Assembly (NCBI GenBank): GCA_031761405.1
Contig: JASEVX010000003.1
Span: 67,331,756-67,395,755, forward strand
Length of the DNA: 64,000 nucleotides
Reading direction: 5' to 3'
Origin: Serripes groenlandicus
Lineage: Eukaryota > Mollusca > Bivalvia > Cardiida > Cardiidae
Shown here in pieces: positions 48,301 to 58,519 of this stretch; position 1 is the first letter of the stretch; every line of letters begins with the position of its first letter. The translations under genes were made by a program, and so were the position numbers. The notes beneath the pieces were generated by a model. It saw nothing but the letters and a program-made list of their open reading frames with translations. It did not search any database and had not been told where the DNA came from.

Positions 48301-51300
48301 AAAATATGAGAACTGAAATTATTAAATAAGAGTTGAAAACATTGTGGCAAAAGGAGAAATTACCTATTATGAGCAATTTATCCGTTTGCCAAAATGTTTT
48401 CAAAAGTGTTCTGCAAAGGCCTTAGAAAGAGTGTATATGATGGAATTGATTAAACTAATTTGCAGGGAGAGGACAAGTACACATTTGTAGAAGACTGCCA
48501 GAACCCACAATCTGTCTCCTTACTCATCAAAGGGCCAAACAAGCATACAATTACACAGATCAGGGATGCAATCCGAGATGGTTTGAGGGCCGTGAAAAAT
48601 GCCATTGAAGATGAATGTGTTCTGCCTGGAGCTGGTGCTTTTGAGATTGCTGCTTACCAGGAATTAATAAAATTCAAGAATGAGGTCAAAGGTCGAGCAA
48701 GATTAGGTACGAAAGTCAATACCATTTTAAACAGTACAACATCTGCAATCTCCAAGGAATTATTCTTTACACCTTCGGATTTTAAACAATTTACCCTTTA
48801 CCAAATGTTTTGTTTTATTCTTGGCACCTCTTCAGCACAACACTTTCCCAAATCCAATAGAAATGTTTAGCTCAGATATATTTTAAAGTTGTATGAAATC
48901 AATTGCAAACAAAACTTAATCCTTGTAATATTTGGAAACAATTATTTTCTTTTGTTTAATGTTAAAAGGGTACATGATGAGGATGTTGGACAATTCACTT
49001 AAAAAATGAGACAATTATTAAAGACATCTCATCCTAAATGATTGTAATCATAATTATGTTTTCAAATTTCCTTCAGATGAATTAATAATATCAGTTTCTG
49101 CTAATTAGGTTGTATTTATACTGTATGTTGACTTTGTTAGTATTAATTTGTAACTTAATCAGATCTGTAGATTTTCTAGTAGTTGAAGCTACACACGTAT
49201 TCTGATCTGAGATCTAATATGCAGTTATGGCATAGAAAAATGAGTTATTTCCACTTGAACAATTATTATATTTGTACTGTAAATCATGATTTATATTACA
49301 ATAACTTAGTGAACAATACAGGCCCCATTTAATATCCAATCATATAATCTTGGTCAAACTCTAACCTAGGTAATGTGGGATCAAGAACTAGGTCAAATTT
49401 AAGAATAACTGAGATTCTAAACTTGGTCATGTGGGGCCAAAAACTTGATAACAATGTCAATGTTTAGAGAGCAAAAACTTGTGAACACACTAGAGGCCAT
49501 GTTATTCATCCACTCTTCATGAAAAATCAGAAGAACATTCATCTCCATCAAATCCATGTCAGGTTCGAAACTTGGTCATGTGGGGTCAAAAACTTAATCA
49601 CAAGGCCAACTTTTAAAAAAACAAACTAATGTGAACACTACAGACCACATTTGTTATCTAATCTTCATCAAAAAATCGTCTGAACATTCATCGCCCTCAA
49701 ATTCAAGTCTGGTTTGAAAATGGGTCATTAGGAGTTAAACTTTTGAAAAATCCTCTGAATGCAAAAGAGACCTCCTCAGCTATCATTTATTCTGTATGAA
49801 AAATCATTCTTCAAATCCGAGTCAGGTACAAGACTGGGTCATATGGGGTAAATTTTTTAGAAAAACCTTGTGAACACACTACTTTAGTAACTGATATACC
49901 AAGGTGGGGACACTTTTGAAAATACAAAGTAAACCTTTAACATTTTTTTGAAATTTGAGCCATAATATGGTGTCCGGGATTTTGTGTTACATCACAGAGT
50001 CATTATTTATTCTCCTTTATTTGAAGAACTATGTGTTTTATAGTTTAACAGCATGTCACAAACTGTTAGAAACTACTAAATCTATAAAATAATATGCTAT
50101 TGATTTCTGAAAGAACTGATAAACTCCTTTAATTAATACTTTTCTTGAGCATTTTCGCCGTGTCCTTCCCGACAAAGGCATGGGAGGACTTTTTGAAAAC
50201 CAAAACAAACTGTTTTTCTTTATATTTAAAGTTTGGAAACTAATATGTGTGAAATAATAATTTAACAAATTACTTGTAAATATAACTTTAAGATTTAATA
50301 GAGCGACGTAAATATGATTTTGATTTGAATATAAAATCCTAGACATTGGCGTAACGAATGTGTCCACCAAGTTACATCACGTCTAAATAGCATCAAAACT
50401 CGAAACCTGGACCGATAACCATATTTTCATTGCATTCAAATCACGTGATCACTTACATTCTTTGTTAATGTCGTAAACATGTTGTTCTGGGACAGATATC
50501 TTTTATTTGACAGGGAGTCAAAATATGTTTATCAAAATGGTGTCTTTTTTTGTTACGCCCTATTATTTTGTTATAATTAAAAAATGCTTCGTCGATCACC
50601 TAGGAGGAAACTAAATTTTGGCTGTTCTATTTACGACATTAAACATCGCAACAATTTACGACAGTTAGAGACGTTTTACGACAAGAGTGTTTTAAAATGG
50701 CGGCTCGAAAATGACAGTCAGACTTCTGAAATGTTGTTACGCCGGCACCAAGCCGATTGCGATCATCAATGGTTGCTTATAATGTATCGCAATGCGTAGT
50801 AACTTCCTATTTCGTTATTTAAATTGTCCAGAGATGTTTGCGAACCTATTTAATTCACTACGAAGAACTTGTTATTATTTTTGACTGGGGAAAAAAAATC
50901 GCGAATTTTGTCTCTTTTGCCTTGTAACGTTGACTGTCCTGGAAAGCATATTCTACCTCCATAAGCACTTTGCTTACGTAATAAATACATATTTGCATGA
51001 TTAGTATATTTTAATTTAACTGGAGAATTATTTATACTGAAAATGTTTATGCTATTATATGATTTGTTTATTTTGTTCTAAGGTGTCCTGTTACACACTT
51101 ATATGAAGTGCACAATTAGTGTCCAGTTACATCATTTTGTGTCCTGTTACACCATTCTTTGTCTAGTTGTATACTATTAATTATTTCACTAAATAAACCA
51201 TTTATTTATTGAAATAATTCCAAATAAAGATGGTGAAAATGTAAATTAGATCTAAACAAATTCAACTAGGCAAAATCTTCATAAAATTGATTTATTTCAT

Positions 51301-54300
51301 GGTGTCCTGTGTTACTAACAATACAATTGAATAAGTGTCCAGTTACATCATTTTGTGTCCTGTTACACACCAGTTTGTGTCCTGTTACATCATGTTGTGT
51401 CCTGTTACACCATTCTTTATCTAGTTGTATACTATTAATTATTTCACTAAATAAACCATTTATTTATTGAAATAATTCCAAATAAAGATGGTGAAAATGT
51501 AAATTAGATCTAAACAAATTTAACTAGGCATAATCTTCATAAAATTGATTTATTACATGGTGTCCTGTGTTACTAACAATACAATTTAAAACCCACATTT
51601 CTCTTTATTTAAAGATAAAATCTATTTTGTCATTTAGAATTTAACAGCTTTAGATATTGTTCTAAACATATATAGCATTTAATTTGACAAAAGTCAAATA
51701 TTACAAAAGAGGACACCACAGTGTTTGTGATGAAACTCAAAATCCAGACACCATATTATGGCTCATTTGTAAAATACATATTCCACAAAATCATATTTTT
51801 AACCCTTTCCCACATGCAACAAATCTGCAGCAGACGACTTTGAAAACAGAATGACAAAAACCTGAAATATCTCCATAAAAGATAGCTTAATTGTTAAATA
51901 AAGTTGGATACATTGTGGCCAAAGGTGAAATTGCTGAGCCTTTGGCCATAATGTTTTCAAAAGTCATCATCTGCTATTGCGTCAAAATGTGTCTGCAGGT
52001 GTAAAAGGGTTAAAAAAAAAACTCATATTATGGCAAAAAAACTATTCCGAGGGAGTTTTCTGGTGGGTATCAATGATTTAACATTTACTGACGACAGATG
52101 ATTAATATGATTCTATTTATATCGCAGGTGTTCAAGCATATGCTGATGCGTTGTTGGTGATAGTTAAAGTTCTCGCTAATAACTCTGGTTTGGATCCCCA
52201 GGAAGCTATTGTTAAACTACAACAAGAGTACACTGGACCACAACAAGCTGTTGGCTTAGATATTAAAACTGGTAAGAGCTCTTTTTTCCACATACCATAA
52301 AGTCTGCTGCAGATGACTGAAAACATTCCCACAAAAGTATGGAAAATCTAGTTAAATGAAATTATAATTATTGAATAGAGTTGAAAACATCGTAGCAAGT
52401 GGAGAAATTGCTCAATTTTTCTGTTGCTCACAATGTTTTCAAAAGTCGTCTGCTACAAAGGTGTCCGAAAGTGTCTGTATCAGGAAAAGGGTTAAACATC
52501 CTTCTCCAAGCTACTCCGCTTTACTAGACATCAAGCTACAGAACTAGGGGTTGGTCTATATACAGGATTTGAATTCAGGAGTCGAAACGTTTGAATCTTG
52601 TAACTTGTCCATTTTTGTTCCATGATTGAGCACCTTGGGTTAAAAGTCACCCATTGAATTAATCAATTCGTCATTGTCATAAAACTAATACACCGAAAAT
52701 TGTGAAGCTTTGTTTGCCAATTTTCACCTTTTATGCACCTTTATAAATACTGGCTCTATTATGGGAGCACCTGGGGTCTCGCCATATGTTGTCCGCTCTT
52801 AAAGTTAAACAGTTTCATCCAATTTTCACAAAACTTGAAAATATTTGTGGGCTATGCCAAGATTAGTAACCAGCAATATGGCTCAATGCACTTTTTGATT
52901 ATGGCCATTGAATTATCAAGAAATTGCCAAATAAGCCTTGTCTGCTCAGTAAGTCGGACCAATTTATAGGTATAATGTTTAGGCTAAGTTTGATAACCAG
53001 CCAAAGCATCCAAGGAACTTTTGGATTATGGCCCTTGAATTATCATAAATTGGCCAAATAAGCCTTGTCCACTCTTTAAGTCGAGTTGAAAAGTTTTCAT
53101 CCGATCTTCACCAAACTTGTTGAACATGTTTATGGGCATAATGTCCAGGCCAAGATCAATAGCCAACCAAATTGCTAAAGGAAGCCAATTTTCCTAGAGC
53201 ACTTAAAAAGTGGCGACACTAGCCGTTTCAGGGTAATGCTTGCCTGATGGTCGTAATTTGTTAACAGTCTGGCACTCTTGTTTAAGCTTGACTATTCAAA
53301 GAAAAGGGAAGGCGTTTTTACTGACGTCCCTATTTGTGTTTTCAACCTGTTCAGATGTAACTGCACATATATCATATATGCCATAGCCCTGTCATATTCA
53401 AGGCTAAGAACATTCCCTGTTATATTTATTAGTCCCCTACCGGCGTGCCGAAGGGGACTCTTAGGTTTGCACTCCGTCCGTCAGTCAGTCAGTCCGGCAA
53501 ATCAGTTTTCCGCACTTTTTTTCTACATGCTTTGAGGTATTGAGCTGAAATTTTGTATATGCCTTTGTAATCATGTGTCACAGATCAAGTTCGCGTTTCC
53601 TGGGATTTCGTCAATTTTTTAATGAGTTATGCCCCTTTTTGGACTTAGTGCAAACCAGTAGGGGACTATGGTATTGCTTGCAATCCAGTTACTTGTTTCA
53701 TTTCAAGTTTCAGCCAACAGTTAGAATTAATTAAGGATGTTGCAATATATTGTAGAAAGTTAATATTAAATGTTCTTCCAAGTTATTTCTATGTGATACC
53801 ATTTTTAGCTTGACTTTTGAAAAAAATTGAGAGCTATTGTCATGACCCTGGCGGTGGTGGCGGTGGCGGCGGCGGCGTGGTCGTCCTGTTAAGGTTTTTT
53901 GTTTAGCTCATTTTTTTTTTCTGTTTTCTCCCTATCAGTCGAGCGTCTGTGCTGTACGCGATGCTCTTGTTAGATAATGATGTAGTAATAATGATTCTCA
54001 TACATGTTTTGAATGTCTGTTGTAGGTGAAGCAATTATTCCCATGGATCTTGGTATATATGATAATTATAGAGTGAAAAGACAATTACTTCATTCATGGT
54101 ATGTACAGCAATGTTTTTATGATTTTATAGTAATTTTACCCGTCTCTTCTCAACAACAAAACATCACTCAATATGTTGATTTAGACTGTTCCACCATTTT
54201 CAGGAATGTGTGGAATATTAACATGATTTGTGAAAGAAAAGAAAAACATCTTTAAAAAAAGTAGAAATACGCTCAATATGAGCAATTGTCTTTTTTTCAG

Positions 54301-54875
54301 TGTTGTTAAAACTTATATGATGGGGGGAAAGGGTCGATAAACATCTTCAAAAAGGGAGAAATACCCTGAATATGATAGAATTTTCCTTTTTACACAAAGT
54401 TATCATAACTTATGTGTTGGGGAAAGGGTTAAACATTTTCGTACTGACATTTTCATTTAAATTTAGCTGGTTTACAAGCTATTCATTTACAAGCAAATTT
54501 ACCTTGATGAAAGGCTTTCAAAGCTAACGCAACAACATATGTGAGTCACTCGACTTGTGCTGAGATTTATCACTGTCATTGTTTACCAATTACCAGACAG
54601 TTTATAAAATGACATGAATTACTAGGTTTGCTTTTTATGTTGCCTGTCTTCGTAGGATGGCACATTGAGTTCACTTCTCCTTTGTCAATCTGTTCATGTT
54701 TCACTTACCAACATGCCACATGCATGTTCCTGTGAACGTCCTTGATGTTTTATATATAAACTTGTGATTTTATACCTTTTTTAATTTCAGTACTGTTATA
54801 GCCTCAAATTTACTCCTGGTGGATGAAATAATGCGAGCTGGTATGAGCTCATTAAAAGAGGGTCCAGGAGCCTAA
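39190..54875 (+). CDS. CCT6: T-complex protein 1 subunit zeta (chaperonin CCT6), complete, 12 coding exons
   Basis: Coding exons: 39190-39326, 40000-40063, 41040-41174, 43303-43479, 44661-44764, 45956-46066, 46649-46808, 47894-48073, 48466-48706, 52128-52271, 54026-54098, 54791-54875. All introns are GT-AG and phases agree; total 1,611 bases, 536 residues, the usual size for this subunit. The product is one of eight subunits of the cytosolic TRiC/CCT ring that folds actin, tubulin and other proteins with ATP. Seen: '[13 protein letters not shown]', '[15 protein letters not shown]', the nucleotide motif GDGTT at 89-93, '[20 protein letters not shown]', '[18 protein letters not shown]', '[10 protein letters not shown]', 'LPGAGAFE' and '[16 protein letters not shown]'. 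Zeta is the best match among CCT subunits. Exons 1-3 lie in duplication copy 2. Confidence 0.97.
40000..40063 (+). CDS. CCT6: CCT6 exon 2
   Basis: 64 bases encoding '[19 protein letters not shown]' to HEM. This is the exon lost from the duplicate at 26476-28128. Confidence 0.96.
41040..41174 (+). CDS. CCT6: CCT6 exon 3
   Basis: 45 codons from '[19 protein letters not shown]' through the ATP-site motif GDGTT to 'DLYISE'. Last exon inside the duplicated segment. Confidence 0.96.
41500..41706. mobile_element. CTGCAG-family MITE at the right edge of the duplication
   Basis: Contains 'TTGAAAACATTGTG' and 'AAAGTCGTCTGCTGCA', with a degraded left end ('CCGCATACAACACATCTGCAG'). The duplication breakpoint (41532) falls just after its left CTGCAG. 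Confidence 0.75.
41707..43302. other. Rest of CCT6 intron 3
   Basis: No exon. A 105-codon frame at 42405-42722 resembles nothing I know. 41940-42210 ('GTTTGCCGACCCTAGATTTT') looks like an interspersed repeat, but I have no second copy in the window to prove it. Confidence 0.4.
43303..43479 (+). CDS. CCT6: CCT6 exon 4
   Basis: 59 codons beginning '[19 protein letters not shown]' and ending '[10 protein letters not shown]'. First exon outside the duplication. Confidence 0.96.
43551..43645. mobile_element. Short CTGCAG-family MITE (internally deleted), CCT6 intron 4
   Basis: 'AACCCTTTTCCTCATATGAC' + 'ATTCTGCAG' on the left, 'GTCGTCTGCTGCAGAAG' and 'GAGAGAAAGGGTT' on the right; the centre is missing. 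Confidence 0.8.
44381..44605. mobile_element. Foldback MITE, GAGCCGTCC family, diverged, CCT6 intron 4
   Basis: 'CATAAGAAAACCAACATTGT' on the left and 'CATAATGTTGTTTCTCGC' on the right, with 'CTGATCTGGGTCGATACATT' inside. Confidence 0.75.
44661..44764 (+). CDS. CCT6: CCT6 exon 5
   Basis: Encodes '[20 protein letters not shown]' to 'KTDMDT'; donor ACTGT|GTAAGA. Confidence 0.96.
45213..45441. mobile_element. CTGCAG-family MITE, CCT6 intron 5
   Basis: Left 'AACCCATTACTTCACATGG' and right 'GTGTGAAGTAATGGGTTAAC' are inverted. The centre 'GAAATTGCTCGTTTTGAGCA' is a palindrome. Confidence 0.88.
45956..46066 (+). CDS. CCT6: CCT6 exon 6
   Basis: Encodes '[20 protein letters not shown]' to 'NVSFEYEKT'; apical/intermediate domain part typical of zeta. 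Confidence 0.96.
46322..46561 (+). mobile_element. tRNA-derived SINE with perfect target duplication, CCT6 intron 6
   Basis: The head has an A box 'ATAGCTCAATTGGTAGCATA' and B box 'GGGTTCGATACCC'. The body ends 'ACCGCCGTGATATGACC' + 'GTTGAAAGCGGCGTTAAATT' and a CAAACAAACAAAAAC tail. An 11-bp target duplication AAAGATTGCGA flanks it (46311-46321 and 46562-46572). This is the best preserved SINE here, so a fairly recent insertion. Confidence 0.95.
46649..46808 (+). CDS. CCT6: CCT6 exon 7
   Basis: Encodes '[20 protein letters not shown]' to 'GFIVINQK', the zeta apical-domain stretch. Confidence 0.96.
46849..47070. mobile_element. CTGCAG-family MITE, CCT6 intron 7
   Basis: Left 'AACCCTTTCCCTCATATAGA', right 'AATGAGGGAAAGGGT', CTGCAGCAGACGAC near the left, GATGCAGAATTG near the right, and the palindromic centre 'AAATTGCACAAAACGTGCAA'. 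A half copy follows at 47071-47165. Confidence 0.9.
47500..47752. mobile_element. CTGCAG-family MITE, diverged, CCT6 intron 7
   Basis: 'ACTGCTTGTTTTGGAGCAAT' and 'GTTGTCTGCTGCAGATGAG' with the right end 'GTGGGAAAGGGTTTA'. The left end is degraded. Confidence 0.7.
47894..48073 (+). CDS. CCT6: CCT6 exon 8
   Basis: 60 codons '[20 protein letters not shown]' ... '[17 protein letters not shown]' ... 'GLVYEHVL'. Confidence 0.97.
48237..48440. mobile_element. CTGCAG-family MITE, diverged, CCT6 intron 8
   Basis: 'CTCATATGCAACAAATCTGC' on the left, 'GTTGAAAACATTGTGGCAAA' and 'CAAAATGTTTTCAAAAGTGT' as inverted core arms. It fills most of this 392-bp intron. Confidence 0.75.
48466..48706 (+). CDS. CCT6: CCT6 exon 9
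   Basis: Encodes '[20 protein letters not shown]' ... '[20 protein letters not shown]' ... '[17 protein letters not shown]' ... 'GRARL'. The conserved P-G-A-G-A of group II chaperonins is present. Confidence 0.97.
49340..49905. repeat. Diverged interspersed repeat units, CCT6 intron 9
   Basis: Repeats of 'CTTGGTCATGTGGGG', 'GAACATTCAT' and 'TTGTGAACACACTA', of the same general kind as 10135-10690 and 58360-58520. No coding potential. Confidence 0.55.
49957..51765. mobile_element. 1.8-kb TIR element with GTGTCCTGTTACA repeats, CCT6 intron 9
   Basis: The left end 'TGAGCCATAATATGGTGTCC' continues GGGATTTTG and is mirrored by CAAAATCCA and 'GACACCATATTATGGCTCA' at the right. Inside, a block of about 230 bases is tandemly duplicated (about 51120-51330 and 51360-51590, both with 'CTAGTTGTATACTATTAATT'). 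The motif 'GTGTCCTGTTACA' occurs repeatedly. An open frame of 71 codons (50584-50799, starting '[16 protein letters not shown]') matches no family I know. Confidence 0.75.
51798..52013. mobile_element. CTGCAG-family MITE, CCT6 intron 9
   Basis: Left 'AACCCTTTCCCACATGCAAC' + 'AAATCTGCAGCAGACGAC', right 'GTGTCTGCAGGTGTAAAAGG' + GTTAA. It lies directly beside the right TIR of the 1.8-kb element. Confidence 0.88.
52128..52271 (+). CDS. CCT6: CCT6 exon 10
   Basis: Encodes '[20 protein letters not shown]' ... '[13 protein letters not shown]' ... 'GLDIKT', the returning equatorial domain. Confidence 0.96.
52290..52495. mobile_element. CTGCAG-family MITE, CCT6 intron 10
   Basis: 'AGTCTGCTGCAGATGAC' near the left, 'GTTGAAAACATCGTAGC' and 'CACAATGTTTTCAAAAGTCG' in the core, right end 'AGGAAAAGGGTTAAAC'. 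It begins only about 20 bases after the exon 10 donor. Confidence 0.8.
53430..53700. mobile_element. Interspersed repeat with GTCCGTCAGTCAGTC motif, CCT6 intron 10
   Basis: Begins 'AGTCCCCTACCGGCGTGCCG' + AAGGGGACT and ends 'CAGTAGGGGACTATGGTA'. The 'TCCGTCCGTCAGTCAGTCAG' block is typical of a repeat class common in bivalve genomes (recalled, not searched). A related element is at 56653-57811. Confidence 0.6.
53850..53880. repeat. GGC/GGT triplet microsatellite
   Basis: About ten GGC/GGT triplets in CCT6 intron 10. Too short to matter beyond length polymorphism. Confidence 0.85.
54026..54098 (+). CDS. CCT6: CCT6 exon 11
   Basis: Encodes '[20 protein letters not shown]' to 'LLHS' and two bases of Cys. 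The open frame past the donor TG|GTATGT is intron. Confidence 0.96.
54791..54875 (+). CDS. CCT6: CCT6 exon 12 (terminal)
   Basis: Encodes '[20 protein letters not shown]' + 'LKEGPGA' and [14 protein letters not shown] is the conserved C-terminal equatorial motif. Confidence 0.97.
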
Positions 54876-55420
54876 AGATCACATCCTCTTTATAATTATT
54901 GTTCTTGTGTGTGCTACTATTTAACATTATTTTGCATTTCTCTCTGATTGAACAAACTTTTGATACATTTCATTTATTGTATAAAACAGACTGGCATTTC
55001 ATTTAACTCATCTGAATGTGAAAAAAAAAATCCTATTTGCTTATAATTTGGATTGATTGATTTTTCTTAAAAGATATTTTTGAAACAATTGCCAACATAG
55101 GGTTTGCAGATTGAAGAAGAAGGGGAAAGAACATTCAGAAATTGTTGAAAGCTGTCATTTTGGAAACAAACATTATCCAATATGACCTTTTAGACTTTTC
55201 CAATTATCTGAATCTTTTGTTAGAATGAAGATGGAATCAATTTCTATTTCCCAAATATGGGAAGAGACATAATAGAATAGAAATTGAACAAAGCAAATGA
55301 ACGTTGTTAATATATTAAATTGAAAGAAAGAACATTTATTAATAATTCTTTTTGTGAAATGGCTTGCTTTTGTTGATATATCTTTGTACATCATGAATAA
55401 AATGCCTCTGTTCTACCAAA
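54876..55420 (+). other. CCT6 3' untranslated region (probable)
   Basis: AT-rich sequence after the stop codon without repeats. The first exact AATAAA on this strand is at 55396-55401, giving a 3' UTR of about 540 bases if used. Confidence 0.6.
55396..55401 (+). terminator. Polyadenylation signal AATAAA for CCT6 (candidate)
   Basis: Exact hexamer 521 bases after the stop codon. Cleavage would fall near 55415-55425. Confidence 0.6.
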
Positions 55421-55499
55421 GAATATTTGTCTCTGGTTATCAATTTGATTGGGTATTTTTTTTATCTATTAGATAACTCTTTGTGTCCATTGTCAAGAC

Positions 55500-56275
55500 T
55501 CCATTACATTTTACCTATAAATGACATCTCCTAAACCATTGGACCGATTTCAACCAAAATTCACAGGAATTTTCCTTTGGTGGTTCTTATTCAATATTGT
55601 TCAAGTATTTAAATTCTATGAAGAACTTTAATTTCTGTGGCAACAGAAAGGTTGGGAAAATGTCCAAACTTAAAAATTCTTCTCCTCTGAATCGGCTTTA
55701 TGTATTCCAAGATGATTTGATAGAAATGCTCCTTGGGTTACCTTCCACAAAAATCGTTCCAGCCATATTTATTGGTTGAGAAACCTGTCAGCCAGGCGAA
55801 ATCCTCAAAGGGCAAAATGAGAATATTTCACCAGGTGGCATCAGAAAAGGGGTAAAATGAACTTTGAGCTTCGGACATCATCTCCTAAACTACTTGAATA
55901 ATTTCAACCAAACTTAATAGGAATGTTCCTTTGGTGGTCAAATTTTCAAAAATGTTGTAAGATTTAATCATAAATTAATGCATTGTATTACAAATCTCCT
56001 TAACTAATGAGCTGTTTCATTTACGCTATATGTCCACACCTTGCAGTTTCATTCCAACTTTTGATCACATTTGTCACTCGGGTGATTGATTTAGGACCAG
56101 TTTGTTAATTTTGGTATTCTAAAACTTGATTAGAATACCTAGAAACAAATGTTGTTTACATGTTGTTAAACTTGTGTTAGTGGTCACCTCTGTAAAGCAA
56201 GTCAACTTGTTTTAAGAAGCCACTTGAAAAAAAAAATCTTCTCTATTTGACTTGTATTGAGCAGCCACATGTGTT
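55500..56275. repeat. Diverged copies of the non-coding repeat of 58530-59340
   Basis: 'GGAATTTTCCTTTGGTGGTT' and 'AGGAATGTTCCTTTGGTGGT' recur within it and again at about 58627 and 59101. Chance frames only. Confidence 0.6.
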
Positions 56276-56476
56276 AACCCTTTACCTCATACGGCAATTC
56301 TGCAGCAGACGACTTTGAACGTATTTTGTCAAAACATAGGTTATGACAAAAAGTGGAAAACATTGTGGCAAAAGGAGAAATTGCACGTTTTTTGCAATTT
56401 CTTCTTTTGTCACTATGTTTTCAAAAGGCTGTCTGCTGCAGAGGCTTCAGAAAGGTTCTATATGAGGGAAAGGGTT
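56276..56476. mobile_element. CTGCAG-family palindromic MITE
   Basis: Left 'TTAACCCTTTACCTCATACG' + 'GCAATTCTGCAGCAGACGAC'. Right 'TGTCTGCTGCAGAGGC' and 'TATGAGGGAAAGGGTTAA'. The centre is palindromic around 'TTGCACGTTTTTTGCAA'. Confidence 0.93.
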
Positions 56477-56510
56477 AAGGTTTAAAATTTTGCACCTTCC
56501 CTGGGTGCTG

Positions 56511-57893
56511 CTTTACCCTTTCTCTCATACAACAATTCTGCAGCAAACGAATTTGAACATATTTTGTCAAAAAATATAAAATCTCTATAATTGAATGGAT
56601 AACCTACGATTAAAAGTGAAAAACATTGTGGCAAAAGGAGAAATTGCTTGTTGTCCCCCGCTTTTAGCGAAAGCTGGGGACTATTATTTCTCATTCGTCA
56701 GTCCGTCAGTCCGTCCGTCAGTCACGCTGTCACAAAAACTTTAACCTTGGTCATAACTTCTGAACCGTAATAGGTACTGCTTTCATATTTCACATGTGTA
56801 TTCCTTGTGACAACCCCTTTCCATCAATACCAATTTTTTTGACCTTTTGACCTTGACCCTGACGAGTTATGGCCCTTTACCCCTATGTATGACTAAATTC
56901 ATTTCCGGGCTATTTCTCTGCAACCGCTTTTTGGAATTTTATGAAACTTCATAGGAAGGATCACCACCAAGTGTAGATGCGCATATCGTGTTTGCGTTCC
57001 GGTTGGATTATTTTGCACGGAGTTATGGCCCTTTACCCCACCATCAGGCTATGTATGACTAAATTCATTTCCGGGCTATTTCTCTGCAACCGCTTTTTGG
57101 AATTTTATGAAACTTCATAGGAAGGATCACCACCAAGTGTAGATGCGCATATCGTGTTTGCGTTCCGGTTGGATTATTTTTCACGGAGTTATGGCCCTTT
57201 ACTCCACCATCAGGCTATGTATGACTAAATTCATTTCCGGGCTATTTCTCTGCAACCGCTTTTTGGAATTTTATGAAACTTTATAGGAAGGATCACCACC
57301 AAGTGTAGATGCGCATATCGTGTTTGCGTTCCGGTTGGATGATTTTTCACGGAGTTTTACCCCACCATCCGGCTATGTATGACTTAATTCATTTCCGGGC
57401 TATCTCTCTGCAACCGCTTTTTGGAATTTGATGAAACTTTATAGGAAGGATCACCACCAAGTGTAGATGCGCATATCGTGTTTGCGTTCCGGTTGGATTA
57501 TTTTTCACGGAGTTATGGCCCTTTACTCCACCATCAGGCTATGTATGACTAAATTCATTTCCGGGCTATTTCTCTGCAACCGCTTTTTGGAATTTTATGA
57601 AACTTCATAGGAAGGATCACCACCAAGTGTAGATGCGCATATCGTGTTTGCGTTCCGGTTGGATGATTTTTCACGGAGTTATGGCCCTTACTTCTGAATC
57701 GTAATAGGTACTGCTTTCATATTTCACATGTGTATTCCTTGTGACAACCCCTTTCCATCAATACCATTTTTTGTGAACTTGACCCTGGCGGGGGACCATG
57801 ATTCTCTGAATTTGCTTGTTTTGAGCAATTTCTTCTTTTGACACTATGTTTTAAAAACAGGCGTCACAAGCATCTTTATGAGGGAAAGGGTTA
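56511..57893. mobile_element. CTGCAG-family MITE split by a later insertion
   Basis: Left part 56511-56652 ('ACCCTTTCTCTCATACAACA' ... 'GGAGAAATTGCTTGTT'), right part 57812-57893 ('TTGCTTGTTTTGAGCAATTT' ... 'TATGAGGGAAAGGGTTAA'). TTGCTTGTT is present on both sides of the insert as a 9-bp target duplication. Confidence 0.9.
56653..57811. mobile_element. Nested repeat element with five 166-bp units
   Basis: Starts GTCCCCCGC and carries the inverted GCGGGGGAC close to its right end. Near the left is 'CGTCAGTCCGTCAGTCCGTC'. The middle has five direct units of about 166 bp (marker 'ATGTATGACTAAATTCATTT' at 56885, 57051, 57217, 57375 with one change, and 57541). A further block, 'GTAATAGGTACTGCTTTCAT', occurs on both sides of the array (about 56767 and 57700). 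Inserted into the MITE above. Confidence 0.88.
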
Positions 57894-58084
57894 ATTCAAG
57901 TTTGACTGTATGCCGTTTCATTTAAAGTGTCCACTACTGCTTGCAGTTTTATTCCCAATCTCGATGAAACAAAATCATTTGGCCCTCTTGTTTTACATTA
58001 TTTGAGTTATATCAAGGAGCTAGTTCACTTATTCATGGTCCCTTGGTTGACAAACAAGTGCTAGACTAAGATCCCCCATTCCGC

Positions 58085-58240
58085 CACTAGATTTGTATTC
58101 AACTCTTTCCCACATACAATTGCTTTCTGCAGCAGAAGACTTTTTGAAAATACTGTCGCAAATAGAGAAATTGCCCATTATTTTTTGTCTGCTTTGAAAA
58201 CAATTAAAATATATATTAAATACAGCAAGAATACTTTGTG
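58085..58240. mobile_element. CTGCAG-family MITE, left half
   Basis: 'AACTCTTTCCCACATACAAT' + 'CTGCAGCAGAAGAC', then degraded; no matching right end. Confidence 0.6.
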
Positions 58241-58519
58241 AATGTAAATGACAAAGGACCATACTGGTCCTGGATCGCTCGCCAGAGATCTATTGTATCG
58301 GAGCTAGAAGGAAAAGATGCTGCTTGAAGATTCTTCTATATTTAGCTCTGGTGGCCATCTTGTGGTAGAGGGCTACATTTTGCATTCAATGTTCATGAAA
58401 GTTTATCAGAACTTGCATCTCCATCAAATCTTAGACTAGTTTAAAACTGGGTCTTGTGAATTTAAACACTTGTCACTAGGTCAACACTCTTAATGCCGCT
58501 TTTTAGATCGCCTAGAGCC

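Noticed and set aside
50056..50370. 104-codon - strand frame
   Set aside because: AT-rich chance frame inside the 1.8-kb TIR element, with no family resemblance.
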